A stretch of DNA of 64,000 bases, taken from Peromyscus leucopus (taxonomy: Eukaryota; Chordata; Mammalia; Rodentia; Cricetidae). Of the stretch, positions 36,526 through 48,311 are shown piece after piece. How positions within the stretch are numbered: the stretch's first letter is position 1; each line of letters opens with the position of its first letter. Position numbers and translations under genes: made by a program. The notes under the pieces are model-generated. The model saw only the letters and a program-made list of their open reading frames with translations, made no database searches and was not told where the DNA came from. The stretch covers positions 60,835,334 to 60,899,333 of the forward strand of contig NC_051084.1 of NCBI RefSeq assembly GCF_004664715.2, read 5' to 3'.

Positions 36526-37439
36526 TGATACTGTTGTTCTAATCAAAATGTTAACTTTTCTAAATGCATCCAGGTAGATGATGGACAGAATATGGACTTG
36601 AGTCTTTTTCATACCAGCTATATCTGTATAAACATGTAATTCAGATTATTTCAGCCAACATGCCACTAATACAATTTAAATGTTTAGAAAGATTTAAAGA
36701 TAGCTTCATTTAAACTAATTACTGCAATTTGGTTTATAATGTACACAAAGGAAAAGACAGATGTGTACAGGAGTTCATTCCTTTTCCCAAACACTTGAAT
36801 GAAAAGCATCTGACCTTAAGTGTTGTAAATGTGTCAGATGATTTATTCCTGTGTCACACAGCATTGATTTTATTTTTCTTAATGAGCAGTTTCTGCGTTT
36901 AGTCAGAATGAAAAACACATTTCTCTCCCTCCAAGCTTCTGATTAGTTTTTCTTCAATGGACGAAGCTGGACTTTCTGGTCATTCTAGCCTGTTGTTTCT
37001 TTAAAGGCAGTTGGACATGACATCACAATGTACCTCTTCCCCTGCGGACATCACTTTCGTCCCCTCCATCTAGGCTGGGCATCAGGCAGTCAACAGTAAG
37101 GAGCGAGAGTCCAGCCTCAGCAGGGGCGCCTCAGGAAAACAGTCCCATCCTTATCCCAAGCAGCAGGCCGTGGCATGTGCAACGCCTGTCAGACTGAAAC
37201 CTGAGATCCCAGGCCGGAGAAAGCTGAGCACATGGAGGTCAGATGGGGATTTTCAGTACCCCAGACTTCAGCTCCCAGTGCTTATTCTTTGACTGTAAAT
37301 GACCTCAGAGGGCAGTCCTGTCCAGCTCTCGACTAGCCAGCTGGTTCAGGCCTATACCACTCAAAACCAAGGCAAAGAGACTGCCCAGACTACGCACAGA
37401 CTTGGATGTTGCACCTCAGTTTGAGTTACATTTGTCACT

Positions 37440-37850
37440 TACTGTGTAACTAACTACATTAGTGTGCATGGAATGCTGTGGCAGGGTACCAAAGACTGGG
37501 GGTCCTCAACAATAAATAGAAATTATTCTCACAGTTCTTGAAGGCTAGAGATGCAGATCCAGATCCAGACATTAGCAGGGTGGGACCCTTCTGAGAGCCC
37601 TGAGAGGGAGAGTATTGTTCCAAGCCTCCAAACTTGAGGCAGAGAGGACTATCCCTTTTATGTGTTTAACAACATTTATATCTAAATTCCTTTATCTTAT
37701 AGGGACTCATTTGTATGCTTAGGGCCCATCCTAATGACGTCATCCTAACCTGAATACCTCTAGTGAGGACCCTCGCTATCTCCAGATAAGCCACATTCTG
37801 AAGTACAGGCAACATATGAATTTGGGGAGACACAATGTAGCTCAATGATT
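37440..37850 (+). mobile_element. Old MLT/MaLR-type internal fragment (probable)
   Basis: It reads accaaagactgggggtcctc, attattctcacagttcttga, aggctagagatgcagatcca, then cctaatgacgtcatcctaac and catatgaatttggggagaca, which parallels a block common in placental mammals (agactgggtggctt ... tctcacagttctggaggct ... atgaattttgggggaca). Its presence beyond rodents makes it older than the other MaLR-like pieces. Confidence 0.6.
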
Positions 37851-38000
37851 TTTTTTAGTATGTTTCTTCATTGAATTAATAGAGGAAGAATTATTGAGTC
37901 CAGATAAGTAATGGATGGAATAATGGGATAATGTAAATCAAGTGATTACTATGAAGAAAACCAAAACACTCTCCTTCATTTGTAAGACTATAAAAATATG

Positions 38001-38142
38001 TGCTGGTGCACACCTTTAATCCTAGCACTTGGGAGGCAAAGGCAGGCAAATCTCTGAGTTCAAGGCCAGCCCAGTCTACAGAGAGTTCCCGGACAGCCAG
38101 GGCTACATAGAGAAACCCTGTCTTGAAAACAACAACAAAAAG
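38001..38142 (+). mobile_element. B1 SINE, sense (left arm of inverted pair)
   Basis: It contains ggtgcacacctttaatccta, gagttcaaggccagcccagt and gggctacatagagaaaccct, with an AACAACAACAAAAAG tail. It pairs with the antisense B1 at 38203-38300. Confidence 0.9.
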
Positions 38143-38202
38143 TTTCCTGATGCAAAATGGTAATATAAGACAGATGGGGCAGAATTTCCCATATCCAAAG
38201 TA

Positions 38203-38300
38203 AACTCTTTTTGTTGTTGTTTGTTTTGTTTTGCTTTTTGAGACAGGGTTTCTCTGTGTGGCCCTGGCGGTCTTGGAACTGACTCTAGCCTACTGTACAG
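38203..38300 (-). mobile_element. B1 SINE 3' half, antisense (right arm of inverted pair)
   Basis: It reads ctttttgttgttgtttgt, then tttttgagacagggtttctc and tgtgtggccctggcggtctt. Only the 3' half of B1 is recognisable. Complementary to the end of the 38001 B1 across about 60 to 70 bases. Confidence 0.85.
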
Positions 38301-39034
38301 AGTCCCCATTGCCAGCCCAAAGTCAGCTTGTATGGCTGCCCCAACAATCCAGAAAAGACCAGAGAAAGAATTAGTAATCAGACTCTCTGCAGGAAAATCC
38401 CTTTGGGAAGATTGAAAAGTAGTTTTGGGCTTCTTCCCCAAAAGTAATGGCACAAAATACCTGCTGTTTTATGTTTATATCTACCCTGAGGTCACAGAGA
38501 TAAATGGACTATTATAATAGACAATAGAGGCCAGCATAACATATACTGCATGGGAACAGATGTTGGAAGACTAATGGCCAGGGCAGGAAATGCAAATCTA
38601 CAATAAGCAAGCAGAGATAAGTGTTCAAAGTGTGGGAAGACTGGAGGCCAGTTAGAGTTAGAGTCAGGCCCCCTCTGAATCCTCCACAGTGAAATGCAAA
38701 GATCCTAGAAGGAAACTCTGAACCATGCCAGGGAGGTTAAACTATGTTGTTGTGTAAGGTTATGGGTCAGAGGCTAAGTAGTCATTCATGGAAATGTTCC
38801 CAATAAACTGATTGCCATTTTAATGTACAGATTAAGCTAATCTATATTAGAAATCTGTAAAATGTGCTTGCATTAAACAGAACATTTCCTAACAACGCCA
38901 AGAAACATCCACTGTGACACCTTTTACTGTGCTCTCACCATAGGTGCTGAGTTGTCGTTTTGTCCTCTGTCCCTACCTGCTAGCCAACAGTGCAGCCTGG
39001 TTGAAATTCTGAGGATGCATCAGCATTTTGCCGG

Positions 39035-40410
39035 GAAAGTGTCTTAGTTAGCGTGACTATGGCTCGGATGAAACAGCATGACCAAAAGCAAGTTGGGAAA
39101 GAAAGGGTTTATTTCACCCACACATCTAGGTAACAGCTCATTATCAAAAGCAGTGAGGACAGGAGCCTGGAGGCAGGAGTTCATGCAGAGGCTTCAGAGG
39201 TATACTGCTTACTGCCTTGGTCACTGCAAGGCAATGCTTCCTAACTCTACTTTCTTAGAGAACCCAGGACTACTAGCCCAAGGACAGCACCACACGTAAT
39301 GGGCAGGGAACTCCTCAGCAATCACTAATTAAGAAAATGCCCTACAGGCTTCTCTATAACCCCATCTTATGGAAACATAAGTAATTGAGATTCTCTCCTC
39401 TCAGGTGACTCTGGCTTGTGTTAAGTTGACAAAATTATTTAGCACAATTGACCCTTTGTCAACTTGGCACACAAACAAATCACTGTTAAGCCACAACCTT
39501 CCCTTTCTTGTTCATCCCCAAGATTACACATTAATACTGATCACACAATATAAAATATTTTCCAAATTAAAAGGTTCCACAGTCTTACAAATTCAAACAT
39601 TTTAAAACTTCAGTCTCTTCTTTTAAAACCCAAAGTCTCTCAACTGTAGGCTACTGTAAAATCAAAAATAAACTAAATGCTTTCTTACTTCCAGAGGGAA
39701 AAACCAAGGCATAGTCACAATCTGAACACAGCAAAACCAAACTGTAACTGTGTAAATAACTCAATAGCCAATGTCTGGGATTCATTCACGGTCATCTGGG
39801 CTCCTCCAAAGGGCTTGGGTCACTTCTCCAGCTCTGCCCTCTGCAGCACATACAGCTTGTCTTCTAAGCTCTAGCTGGCTCCACTCCACTGCTGCTGCTG
39901 TTCTTGGTGATATATCCCACAGGGTTCCTTGGTACAACTGGGCTGCACGTTCACCAGTAGCCTCTCCTGGGCTCTCTTTGGGGATTCCATCCCTGTTACA
40001 CAGGGCCAAGCTTCAGCTGCTCTCTATGTCTTCTCTCTTCATGCCTTCAAAACCAGGACCCCCTGGGTGACTCTTACACTACCAAATTCGGCTGCCAAGA
40101 TGAGATACAACCTTGGCTGCCTCTGGAACACAGCTTCTATGTGTTGACTCAGAGGAAACACTTCCCAGAAGATTTCACCTCAAGGATGCTGGTCTTTTCT
40201 TAATCACAGCTAATTTCTCAGCCCTAGCTGACCAGCATCCACTGTCCCAGCAAAGCAAAGGTTTTACTTTAGTGGTTCTGGCCTCTTGTGAATCACAGCT
40301 CATTCTTCAGCTCTAGCTAACCAGACACCACAGATTCTTCACAAAAAAAATCCCAGTAGAGTCTTTGTTTCCCTCTGAAACTTCATAAGCCAGGCCTCCA
40401 TCATCTGCAT
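39035..40410 (+). mobile_element. Rodent MaLR-type internal block, left part
   Basis: It starts gtgtcttagttagcgtgact, then agaaagggtttatttcaccc, agaacccaggactactagcc, gtgttaagttgacaaaatta, cacagtcttacaaattcaaa, cctccaaagggcttgggtca and ccactccactgctgctgctg. These words occur in this order in a long repeat common in mouse and hamster genomes that I assign to MaLR internal sequence. Open frames along it are chance frames. It continues after the nested insertion at 40812. Confidence 0.6.
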
Positions 40411-40426
40411 TGTTCTCAATATTCTT

Positions 40427-40795
40427 TTTTTTTCAATTATTTATATATATATTAAATGCCGAATGTCATTTATTGAAGGAGAGAGGAGGTCTTAAATACA
40501 GGCTTACAGCACAATGGGAGAACCCTGGAGGGCAGAAGTTCACTACTGATGTTTTACAATCTTGCATCTAAGCTGTTAACGCCCATTATTCAGGATACAC
40601 AGACAAGGAACTTCCCTTAAGCATTCAGGAGGGTGGAACTTGGCAGGGAATTAGCATAGGGAGGATATCAAGGTCAAGGTCCGCAAGCAAGGCAACAGTT
40701 ACCCAAAACAGGGGCCAGGGCCCTACAGGTCCCCCTTTTATTAAAAAATGAGCTTCTGACTTGGGTTGCGTGGGACGTCAGCAGGTCACCTTACC
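40427..40795 (-). mobile_element. Processed LTR-retrotransposon 3' end (PPT-U3-R-poly A), nested
   Basis: Read on the minus strand: about 68 bp of internal sequence, a polypurine tract TAAAAGGGGG (40731-40740), an LTR start TGTAGGGCCC (40718-40727), a TATTTAAG box (40491-40498), an AATAAA signal (40469-40474), then an A/T-rich end finishing in about 9 A. The block is bounded by TGTTCTCAATATTCTT at 40411-40426 and 40796-40811 (16 of 16). A long duplication plus a poly-A end with no U5 indicates reverse transcription of a polyadenylated element RNA by L1 machinery. No protein-coding capacity is present. The ERV family is not identified. Confidence 0.8.
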
Positions 40796-40811
40796 TGTTC
40801 TCAATATTCTT

Positions 40812-41335
40812 ATCTTCCAAACTCCTACAGAAAAGCTTATTGAGCCCTTAGTATTCGATGGATTTTCTAGGCCAGAGTTTCCAAGTCCTTTCACAATGGT
40901 CCCCAGAAGAACATGGTCAGGTCTGACATAGCCATACTCACTATCCTGATACTGACTTCTGTCTTAGTCACTGATCTGTTCTGTTGCTGTGAAGAGACAC
41001 CATGATCAAGGCAACTCTTACATAGGAAAGCATTTAATGGGGGGCTTGCTTATAGTTTCAAAGGGTCAGTCCACTATCCCTGTGGCAGGGAGCATGGTGC
41101 TCATTGTAGCCCAGGAACAGTAGCTAAGAATGACATCCTGATCCACAAGCAGAAAAAAATAGTCTGGGCCTGGCATGGGCTTCTTAAACCTCAACGCCCA
41201 CCCCCAATGACACACTCCCTCCAACAAAGCCACACCCCTTAACCCTTCTGAGTAGTGCCACTCCCTGACGACTAAGCATTCAAATATAAGTTCCTATGGG
41301 GGCCATTCTTATTCAAACCACCAAGAAAAGGTTGA
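40812..41335 (+). mobile_element. Rodent MaLR-type internal block, right part
   Basis: It resumes with ttatcttccaaactcctaca, tgtcttagtcactgatctgt, gttgctgtgaagagacacca, cctccaacaaagccacaccc and tatgggggccattcttattc, another frequent rodent block. It flanks the nested LTR insertion on its right side. Confidence 0.6.
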
Positions 41336-43623
41336 AGAGGATTGTGAACCTTTCTTCTTTGGGGATTCCACAACCCAGGAAACGGACCATGGTTTCCTAT
41401 CTGACCTTGACAGCAGAAGGACTCTGTTGCACCTCACAGGATCAACAGGTCACTTACCCCAAACTCCACTCTAGCCCACCTCTCCAGCTCCCTCCAGTCC
41501 TAGGCTCCTAAACCGCTGCAGACCAACCTGACTTCTTCACAGCAGCCTTGTTACAAGCCGGTCTGGCTTGCTCCTCCTGAATGGATACCCTAGCTATAAG
41601 TGGCATTTATTCTGAAGAAATTGGCCTTTATCAAGAATCAGCTCCTTCAGATATCCAGCTAGTTTAAGTTCAATGTAACAACTAGTTCTATTTGACTTGA
41701 AATGTTAATTATTCCACAAACACACATTTGCTACTATCTTCAAGCATTAAAAATATTAACAAATATTTTCTCAACATTTGTTAATATATTACAAATATTA
41801 AAAATATATTTTAATATATTATAAATGTTAATAAATATAAACAAAAATAGATTGCAAAATATAAACACATGTTAAAAGTCAATATTGCTTGGTTCCCATG
41901 TTGAGGGGGCAAATTGGGCTTCTTAAAATTGAATGATAAGGAGGAGTAAACATTTTAAATTTTTGTCAAGATGTTTTTCTCACTTGGTATTTATGTAGCA
42001 TTTATTGGCCTAGAATCAAATAATAATTGATTGAATTAATCAATATAAAATATTTAATCAATATTAAAACCTAAAATTTTAATTCCTGTTAATCTAGAAA
42101 GTTAATGAAAAGCAATTTGTAAGATTTTTGCATCTACAAAGGGACAGGGAATGAATGAGATCAAGATACATGATGGGAAAAACACATAGAATAAATAAAT
42201 TTTATTAAAAAATGTTTTGTACCTATTGTCAGCATTTTAAGAGATGGTGTGCATATTGAAAGATGAAGCCAGGGTGCGTCTGTGTGCATAAATCCTAACA
42301 GACTTCTGCTTAGAGACACTGGCCTTTATGTGAATAGAGGTAGAGAAAAGTTGGAATAGAGACATAACAAGACAGGGAGCAGACCAGGCTTAATAACTGC
42401 TATAATGTACAGTCTGGCACAAGAGACGTGTAGTAAACAGCTGCCATCTACTAAAATATGTTTCCAAGCAATGCCAAGTGATTTTCAGAATATCTTAGTT
42501 TGCTTTGTAGATATTAAATTGTACTATGTAGGACCTGTGTTCATTTTCAAAAGGGATGTGACTCTCAACCCCCTTATCCATATATTGTACTCAAAAATGA
42601 TAGCTATTGCTGTTAACCCAATGTCTATAAAAATCTGAATTATGTTCAGAGCAAGTAATACACAAATATTGACTATATATATATATTACATATTATAAAG
42701 ATATTTTGTGTTCTCTCCTGTGTGTTTATACTTAATGGGAAATGAAGTTAAAAGAAAAATCAGTCAGTCTTTCCCACATAGCCTCATTTAAGAACTACAA
42801 CAAAAAAGTATTTGGAAGAGGAGAGCATTTGTGATAGCAAGTGCAAGAAATATTATTTAAATCTATAAACCGACCGTACAAAGCAGCTTTCTACAAAGCT
42901 TAGCTTGTGTAATCACAGCTGTATGAGATGGAGACATTAGACAGTACAAGACCTGCACTGAAGGCAGAGAGAAAACAGAACCCATGATTTAATTGCTCGT
43001 TTCAGGGCACAGTCATTTATCTTAATTAATAATAGAGGAGGGCTCTGCATACTAGTAGCAAATAGTATTATTTTACAATTCTGTATTCTAAACATGATTG
43101 CATTACTTATTGTCTGGTTATTGTCACCGATGTGCTTAGAATTGTGAAGTCTCAAGATAAGAGGAAAAGGTCAAAGGTTATCTAGAGCCCCAAAGTATCT
43201 CAGCAGAGTTGTCACGTGGCCAAGACTGAATACCATCTAGAGATAAACAAATACCATTTTCCAGGAGGTATCACCTTTGAGCTGAGGAAGGGTGGCACTG
43301 GGTGCTTCTTACCTGCAGAAGATACCGACTTGGTGCTTAAGATACCCATCTCTAACCTAAGGGTCAGACTCCTTGAAGCTTACAAAGGGCTCATAATTTA
43401 GAGCTAGCAAATAAAACCCACAGACCGAAAAGCAGTGGAGCCCCCAGTGTCATACTAGTGAAGTCAAGAACACAAGACTGAAGAATTTAGCAATCTCTGA
43501 ATATGAACCCAAGGTTGAGACAAAAGGCATCATGATTTCACAAATGTCGAACCTAAATGAACTGAAAAGAGAGGCAAACATCAAAGAACTAGAATTTTCA
43601 CAGTTCAAGATGAAAAGCATGAA

Positions 43624-43770
43624 GCCAGGTGGTGGTGGTGCATGCCTTAATCCAAGCACTCAGGAGATAGAGGCAGGAAGGTCTCTGTGAGTTCGAGGCC
43701 AGCTTAGTCTACAGAGCTAGTTCCAGGACTACACAGAGAAACCCTGTCTTGAAAAACAAAAATATAAAAA
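43624..43770 (+). mobile_element. B1 SINE, sense
   Basis: It runs from gccaggtggtggtggtgcat through gagttcgaggccagcttagt to gagaaaccctgtcttgaaaa. Confidence 0.92.
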
Positions 43771-43817
43771 AAAAGATAATAAGCAATAGGAAATCAAACT
43801 AGCAACGACAAGACGGC

Positions 43818-43995
43818 TGGATCTAGAGATGGTTAAGAGTACACACTATTCTTGTAGAAGGCTGGATTCCATTCCCCAGCACCCACAGTAAGCAGCTTTC
43901 AACCACTCTTATCTTCAGGTCCAGGAGAACTGACTCCATCTTCTGAAATCCTCTTACTTGCACACACAAATGCACATACACATAATTTAATGGTA
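43818..43995 (+). mobile_element. B2 SINE, sense, diverged
   Basis: It contains tctagagatggttaagagta, attccccagcacccacagta, tccaggagaactgactccat and cttacttgcacacacaaatg, in B2 order, followed by (AAATC)n and (AAAC)n runs at 44040-44080. Confidence 0.75.
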
Positions 43996-44705
43996 TAGTA
44001 ATCTCACTAACCCCATATTCCAAACAGGTGAGCCAGAACCAAATCAAATCAAATCAAAACAAACAAACAAACAAACGAAAATGCAAGACATGCTGAAAGT
44101 ACCAGATTAAAACTGAGGAAAACATGAGTAGACTTGTCAAGCTATCATGCTCCTGTTTCTGACATACAGACAAGCAAAACCTCCAGCTCCAAAACCGAGG
44201 AGAGCCCATCTTCAAGGGCTACCACTGGGATCATTGTGAACCTCACCTCCATTTTTCCCAATTTGGAGTATGATGAATGTACAATCCCCAGTGTCTCATC
44301 AGTACTAAAAGTAGCCTTGTGTCTACAGAAGCAAGACTAAAGCTCCCAAACTTAAACCCCAGTCCAGTCCAAAGTAGAGTTTATGCCCCTAAATTCTATC
44401 ACTTAAAACCACTTGCTTGAATTTAATGATCATTTTTCTAGGTGTGATGCTTCTTATGATACCAGAAATCAATTATTGATAATGTCCAGTTGATTTACTA
44501 CAGAACAAGAGTCATGCTTTTTGGGTAGTATTACCCAACAGCTTGCTACTACCTGGCACTGTTGTAGCAGAGATAATACTGCTTTGTATAAATAATGTGT
44601 GTATGTATTGTCAACACATTACATAATGTTTGTCTTTTTTATAGATTCATTTGAAAGATCTTTAAAACGTTATTATTTTTTTTTTTTTTTTGTATTTTGT
44701 TCCAG

Positions 44706-44801
44706 GGCATTCTTGGCTCAGGTTTTGCATTAAAAGTACAGGAACAGCACCGCCAGAAACATTTTGAGAAAAGAAGGAACCCAGCTGCCAACCTCATTCA
44801 G
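44706..44801 (+). CDS. Kcnq5: Kcnq5 exon 7: end of S6 and start of calmodulin-binding helix A
   Basis: This is a 96-bp exon, phase 0 at both ends, with a TTCCAG acceptor and a CAG|GTAAAT donor, encoding 32 residues. [20 protein letters not shown] ends S6 and forms the S6-helix A linker. Its basic residues (K, R, H) lie in the region that established work on Kv7 channels links to PIP2 regulation at the inner membrane face. [12 protein letters not shown] begins helix A, whose IQ-type motif is completed in exon 8 and binds calmodulin. The sequence is highly conserved across neuronal KCNQ paralogues, so this exon alone supports the family but not the paralogue. Assignment to Kcnq5 comes from the neighbouring exons. 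Confidence 0.97.
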
Positions 44802-45256
44802 GTAAATGTCAGTGTGATAGGTAGATGGCAACATCTGTCTCCAGAAGTTCTTGTTGGGTCATTTTCTAGTTACCATGCTTCATTGCTTCCTAGAGCTACT
44901 GAACTGTCTTAAAAAAAAAAAAAAAAAAAAAAAATGAAGTCAAACTTTAATGAACAGCCTAGAATTTGAGTAGGTGTTGTCCCTTACCCAGACAACAACA
45001 ACAAAGTATGTTTTTCAGAAAATAGGCTATGTGTTGTTCAGATTAATTAACCATTACCAGCAACACTGTGCAGGGGTTACCGGTCATGTCACTCCTGGAA
45101 AGACCTAGTATATTTTATGAATCACTGTGTGAAACTTAATTGGTCATTAAGAGATGGAGCAGAATGCAGCATCATTCCTGATATTCCCATGACTTTCTCT
45201 AGCCTGTTGGATGCTTCTGCTGGGAAAAACAGACATGTTTAGAATGCTAAGGTTTC

Positions 45257-45433
45257 GCCGGGCGGTGGTGGCGCACGCCTTTAATCCCAGCACTCGGGAG
45301 GCAGAGCCAGGCGGATCTTTGTGAGTTCGAGGCCAGCCTGGGCTACCAAGTGAGTTCCAGGAAAGGCGCAAAGCTACACAGAGAAACCCTGTCTCGAAAA
45401 ACCAAAAAAACAAAAAAACAAAAAAAAACAAAA

Positions 45434-45464
<31 letters not shown>
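45257..45464 (+). mobile_element. B1 SINE, sense, very young
   Basis: This is a complete B1 (gccgggcggtggtggcgcac to gtctcgaaaaaccaaaaaaa) with a tail of more than 60 A-rich bases. The duplication AGAATGCTAAGGTTTC at 45241-45256 and 45465-45480 is 16 of 16 identical. Body, tail and duplication are all almost undecayed, so it may be polymorphic in the species. Confidence 0.97.
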
Positions 45465-45467
<3 letters not shown>

Positions 45468-46305
45468 ATGCTAAGGTTTCATGTCTGTGGAATTACTTTT
45501 AATGTCTTGTAGGGAGATGACCTGAAGTGCATTAGAGATTAGAGTGTATTAAATAATAAGCATATTGTTTGAAGCTAGTTCATAATACACTGGTTTTGTG
45601 CTAACATTTCATTTTCTTTTCAATAGCCCAGGATTTGTGTCAACATTTTCCTAAACTATTTATCTCTTTTTGCCATCTATACTTCCTTGTTAGTTTGTTT
45701 TGGTTTTGCTGTTGTTTTGTTCTGTTTCTGTTTTTGTTAACTGCTTTAGTGGTGTAGTAGAGAGTATGGCTGTCTCCCATGTCTTTTGGGAATAGAACCA
45801 AGTTGAGAATCACAAGATTTTTTTTACTAGATCAATGATATGAAGTTAGCATTTTACAACGAACGCAATAGCCCTACAATCCCAAGTTATCTCCTTTCCT
45901 TAAAAGCAGCTGAAGCCCCAAGCTTTAAACCTGAAGATGCTGGAATGCATATAGGAGGCACTAAAAGAACTGTTTACATGCAGATGTAGCAAGTAGTACA
46001 TTGCTTTAATTTAGATTGCAGTTTTGAGTAGCTGAACTACTCGGTTGTAACAATTGTGAACCATCCCATTAGCCTTTGCCTATGTCTGTGGCATGCCTTA
46101 CTTCCAACAGAAATGGAGCTAGGAAGAGAGCGGTGTGACTTAGTTATATCCTGAAGGAAATCTGTATCTACTGATTAAATAGGGCATTAGTTTTAAACAC
46201 AATACTATTTTACAACTGTTTACAAGAAATGGACCATCGGGCATGAATTTCAAGGAAAATCACTGACAGTCACTATTTTTCCACCACTTTAAAAGATAAA
46301 TAAAT

Positions 46306-46530
46306 GAGGGCTGGAGAGATGGCTCGGCAGGGAAGAGCGCTGGTTGCTCTCCCAGAAAACCCTCGCTTGTTTCCCAGCACCCCCATGATGGCTCATGTCT
46401 ACCTGTAACTAAAGTCTTAATAACCTGACACCCTCCTCTGGCCTCTGAAGGCACCAGACACCCACATGGTGTGCAGGCACACGTTCGGGCAAAGCACCCA
46501 TACACATAAAAAAATAAATAATTAAAACTG
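46306..46530 (+). mobile_element. B2 SINE, sense
   Basis: The head gagggctggagagatggctc, then ctggttgctctcccagaaaa, ctcctctggcctctgaaggc and an AAAAAAATAAATAATTAAA tail are all typical of B2. Confidence 0.92.
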
Positions 46531-46616
46531 TCTTTAAAAGATTACAAATGAAAACAGTAAAATTACTTTCTTGCAGAAAAGGTCCCTAAATTAATAGGAG
46601 CTTAAGCTCAGTGGCC

Positions 46617-46700
46617 AGGGCCTGGGAATGTAGTTTAATGATGAGTGTTTCCCTGGTATGTATGAGTCCCTTGGTTGAATCTCCAGTATTAAAAAGTCTG
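46617..46700 (+). mobile_element. ID-type SINE, sense
   Basis: It reads gggcctgggaatgtagttta, atgatgagtgtttccctggt and ccttggttgaatctccagta, matching the ID/BC1 tRNA-Ala-derived head. It is too diverged to be a tRNA gene. Confidence 0.65.
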
Positions 46701-48194
46701 AAACCCAACAGTAATCCCATAATGATAGAAGTGTGCCCTACAGGCACACAGAATACTCACCACTTTTCATCTGTAAGCACTCTTCACTGATGTACATGCT
46801 TTCAGATTTCTATAGGTTTTTTTTTTCTCTCTTTACTATCTTTACCCTCAATTTTCCTTCACTATAGAACAATTCTCCAACTTGTGAGTGCACAATTTGT
46901 TCAAGAGGCTCCCGGAATCCCACTGAGCAACAAGCCCTATTTATGTATAGAACCAATAAACCATCTTCCAGATATTAAACTTCCTAGAAGTGAGCTGTTC
47001 TGTTGAGAGGCAAACCCTTGCAGAAGTCTCCTGTGCACATCAACTGTAACAATGCAGGGCTGTGCTGCCGATGCAGTAACCACTAGCTCCATGTTGCTAT
47101 TTAAAGCTAAGTGAATTAAAGAGTAAAAACTGATTTCTAGACACTTATCTAAGGTTCAGCTCTTAAGTGGCTGTCAGCTGCCATACTGGATTGGACATAC
47201 CTCCAAGAATCACGGCAGAGACTTTTCCCATTTGCTGTGTCCTTATCAACTACTGAATCATGAGGAACAGTTTCCAACTGAACCTCAGAACAAATTGTTT
47301 TTCATGCAGCAAATCATTAGAGAAGAGGAGTATATGTCTTTCTCCAAAGCAAGACAACCCATAATAGGTGCAGATGTCAACTGAACAGTTTAGCTCAGAG
47401 GCCTTGAGCTCCATTTTGTGCAACTTGATTATGTAACGAGTATTGTGGTTAGCAAGTGAACTTGTAAAATGAAAGTAATAATAGAGTGAAATCATGAATT
47501 TTACTTAAAACTCCAAATTGTTTGTGACAAAAAAGAGCACAAACTACGTGACTTAAAATGTTTAAGAATACCTTAAAATCTATGCTTAGTTTAAGGAGTC
47601 TAAAATTGAATTTGATCATTTAGAAAGTAGCTGCCCCCTCATTTCAATGAAATTGATTTATTTATGCTGCACAGGGATAACATACAATCCATTTGTCCAT
47701 TGCATCTCCTTTACATAGTCTCTGAACAGAATCCAGGGGGTAGGCTTTAGTTAGTCATTATGGAAATCTATTTTTCAATTTATATATGACTTTTTAAGGA
47801 TAAAGTAGGTTGAAAAACAAGCTTCATTTGCTGATCCTTTCATTTCTTACCCATACACCTGCCGGTTTGCTGAATATATAAAGCATCAAGATCAAAGGCA
47901 AATTTTGTTTGTGTTAAGGCTGAGCCACACTCTTTCCACCACAGCAAGTGAGATGCTCAAATTGCTTTGTCATTTGGTTGGTGAAAGAACTAAATTAACC
48001 AGCCATCTCAAGGATTTAGAAAGAAAGTTTCAAAGCCCAGAAGCTCACAGCAAACTTAGCTGTGTCAATATCTTTTGCGTGACTCATTTAAATTAACTTT
48101 TCAAGTGGAGCGGTCTGGGAAACGAAATCAGCTCTCAGTAACACTCTGAATACCTGCCCAAATGTCACAACTTTTATTAATAATGCCTAAGACT

Positions 48195-48310
48195 CACAGC
48201 GTCTTTTTAGTTTGCAGAGTGCTTCCAACACAATGTATCACGTGATCATCAAGATAAGCCTCATCAGAGCTAGAACTAAATCCTTGCTGTCTGAGTCCAA
48301 ATCCAGTACT
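48195..48310 (-). mobile_element. MIR-like SINE fragment
   Basis: The words tagtttgcagagtgcttcca and gctgtctgagtccaaatcca fit the antisense MIR pattern. An antisense L1 abuts its right side. Confidence 0.45.
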
Positions 48311-48311
48311 T

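Noticed and set aside
40427..40795. Solo LTR of an endogenous retrovirus
   Set aside because: The flanking duplication is 16 bp, U5 is absent, a polypurine tract and internal sequence are included, and one end is poly A. This fits a processed RNA copy better than a solo LTR.
46617..46700. tRNA-like sequence
   Set aside because: It matches the ID SINE head with promoter-box remnants, but the cloverleaf pairings are broken. The ID at 29333 was rejected as a tRNA for the same reason.
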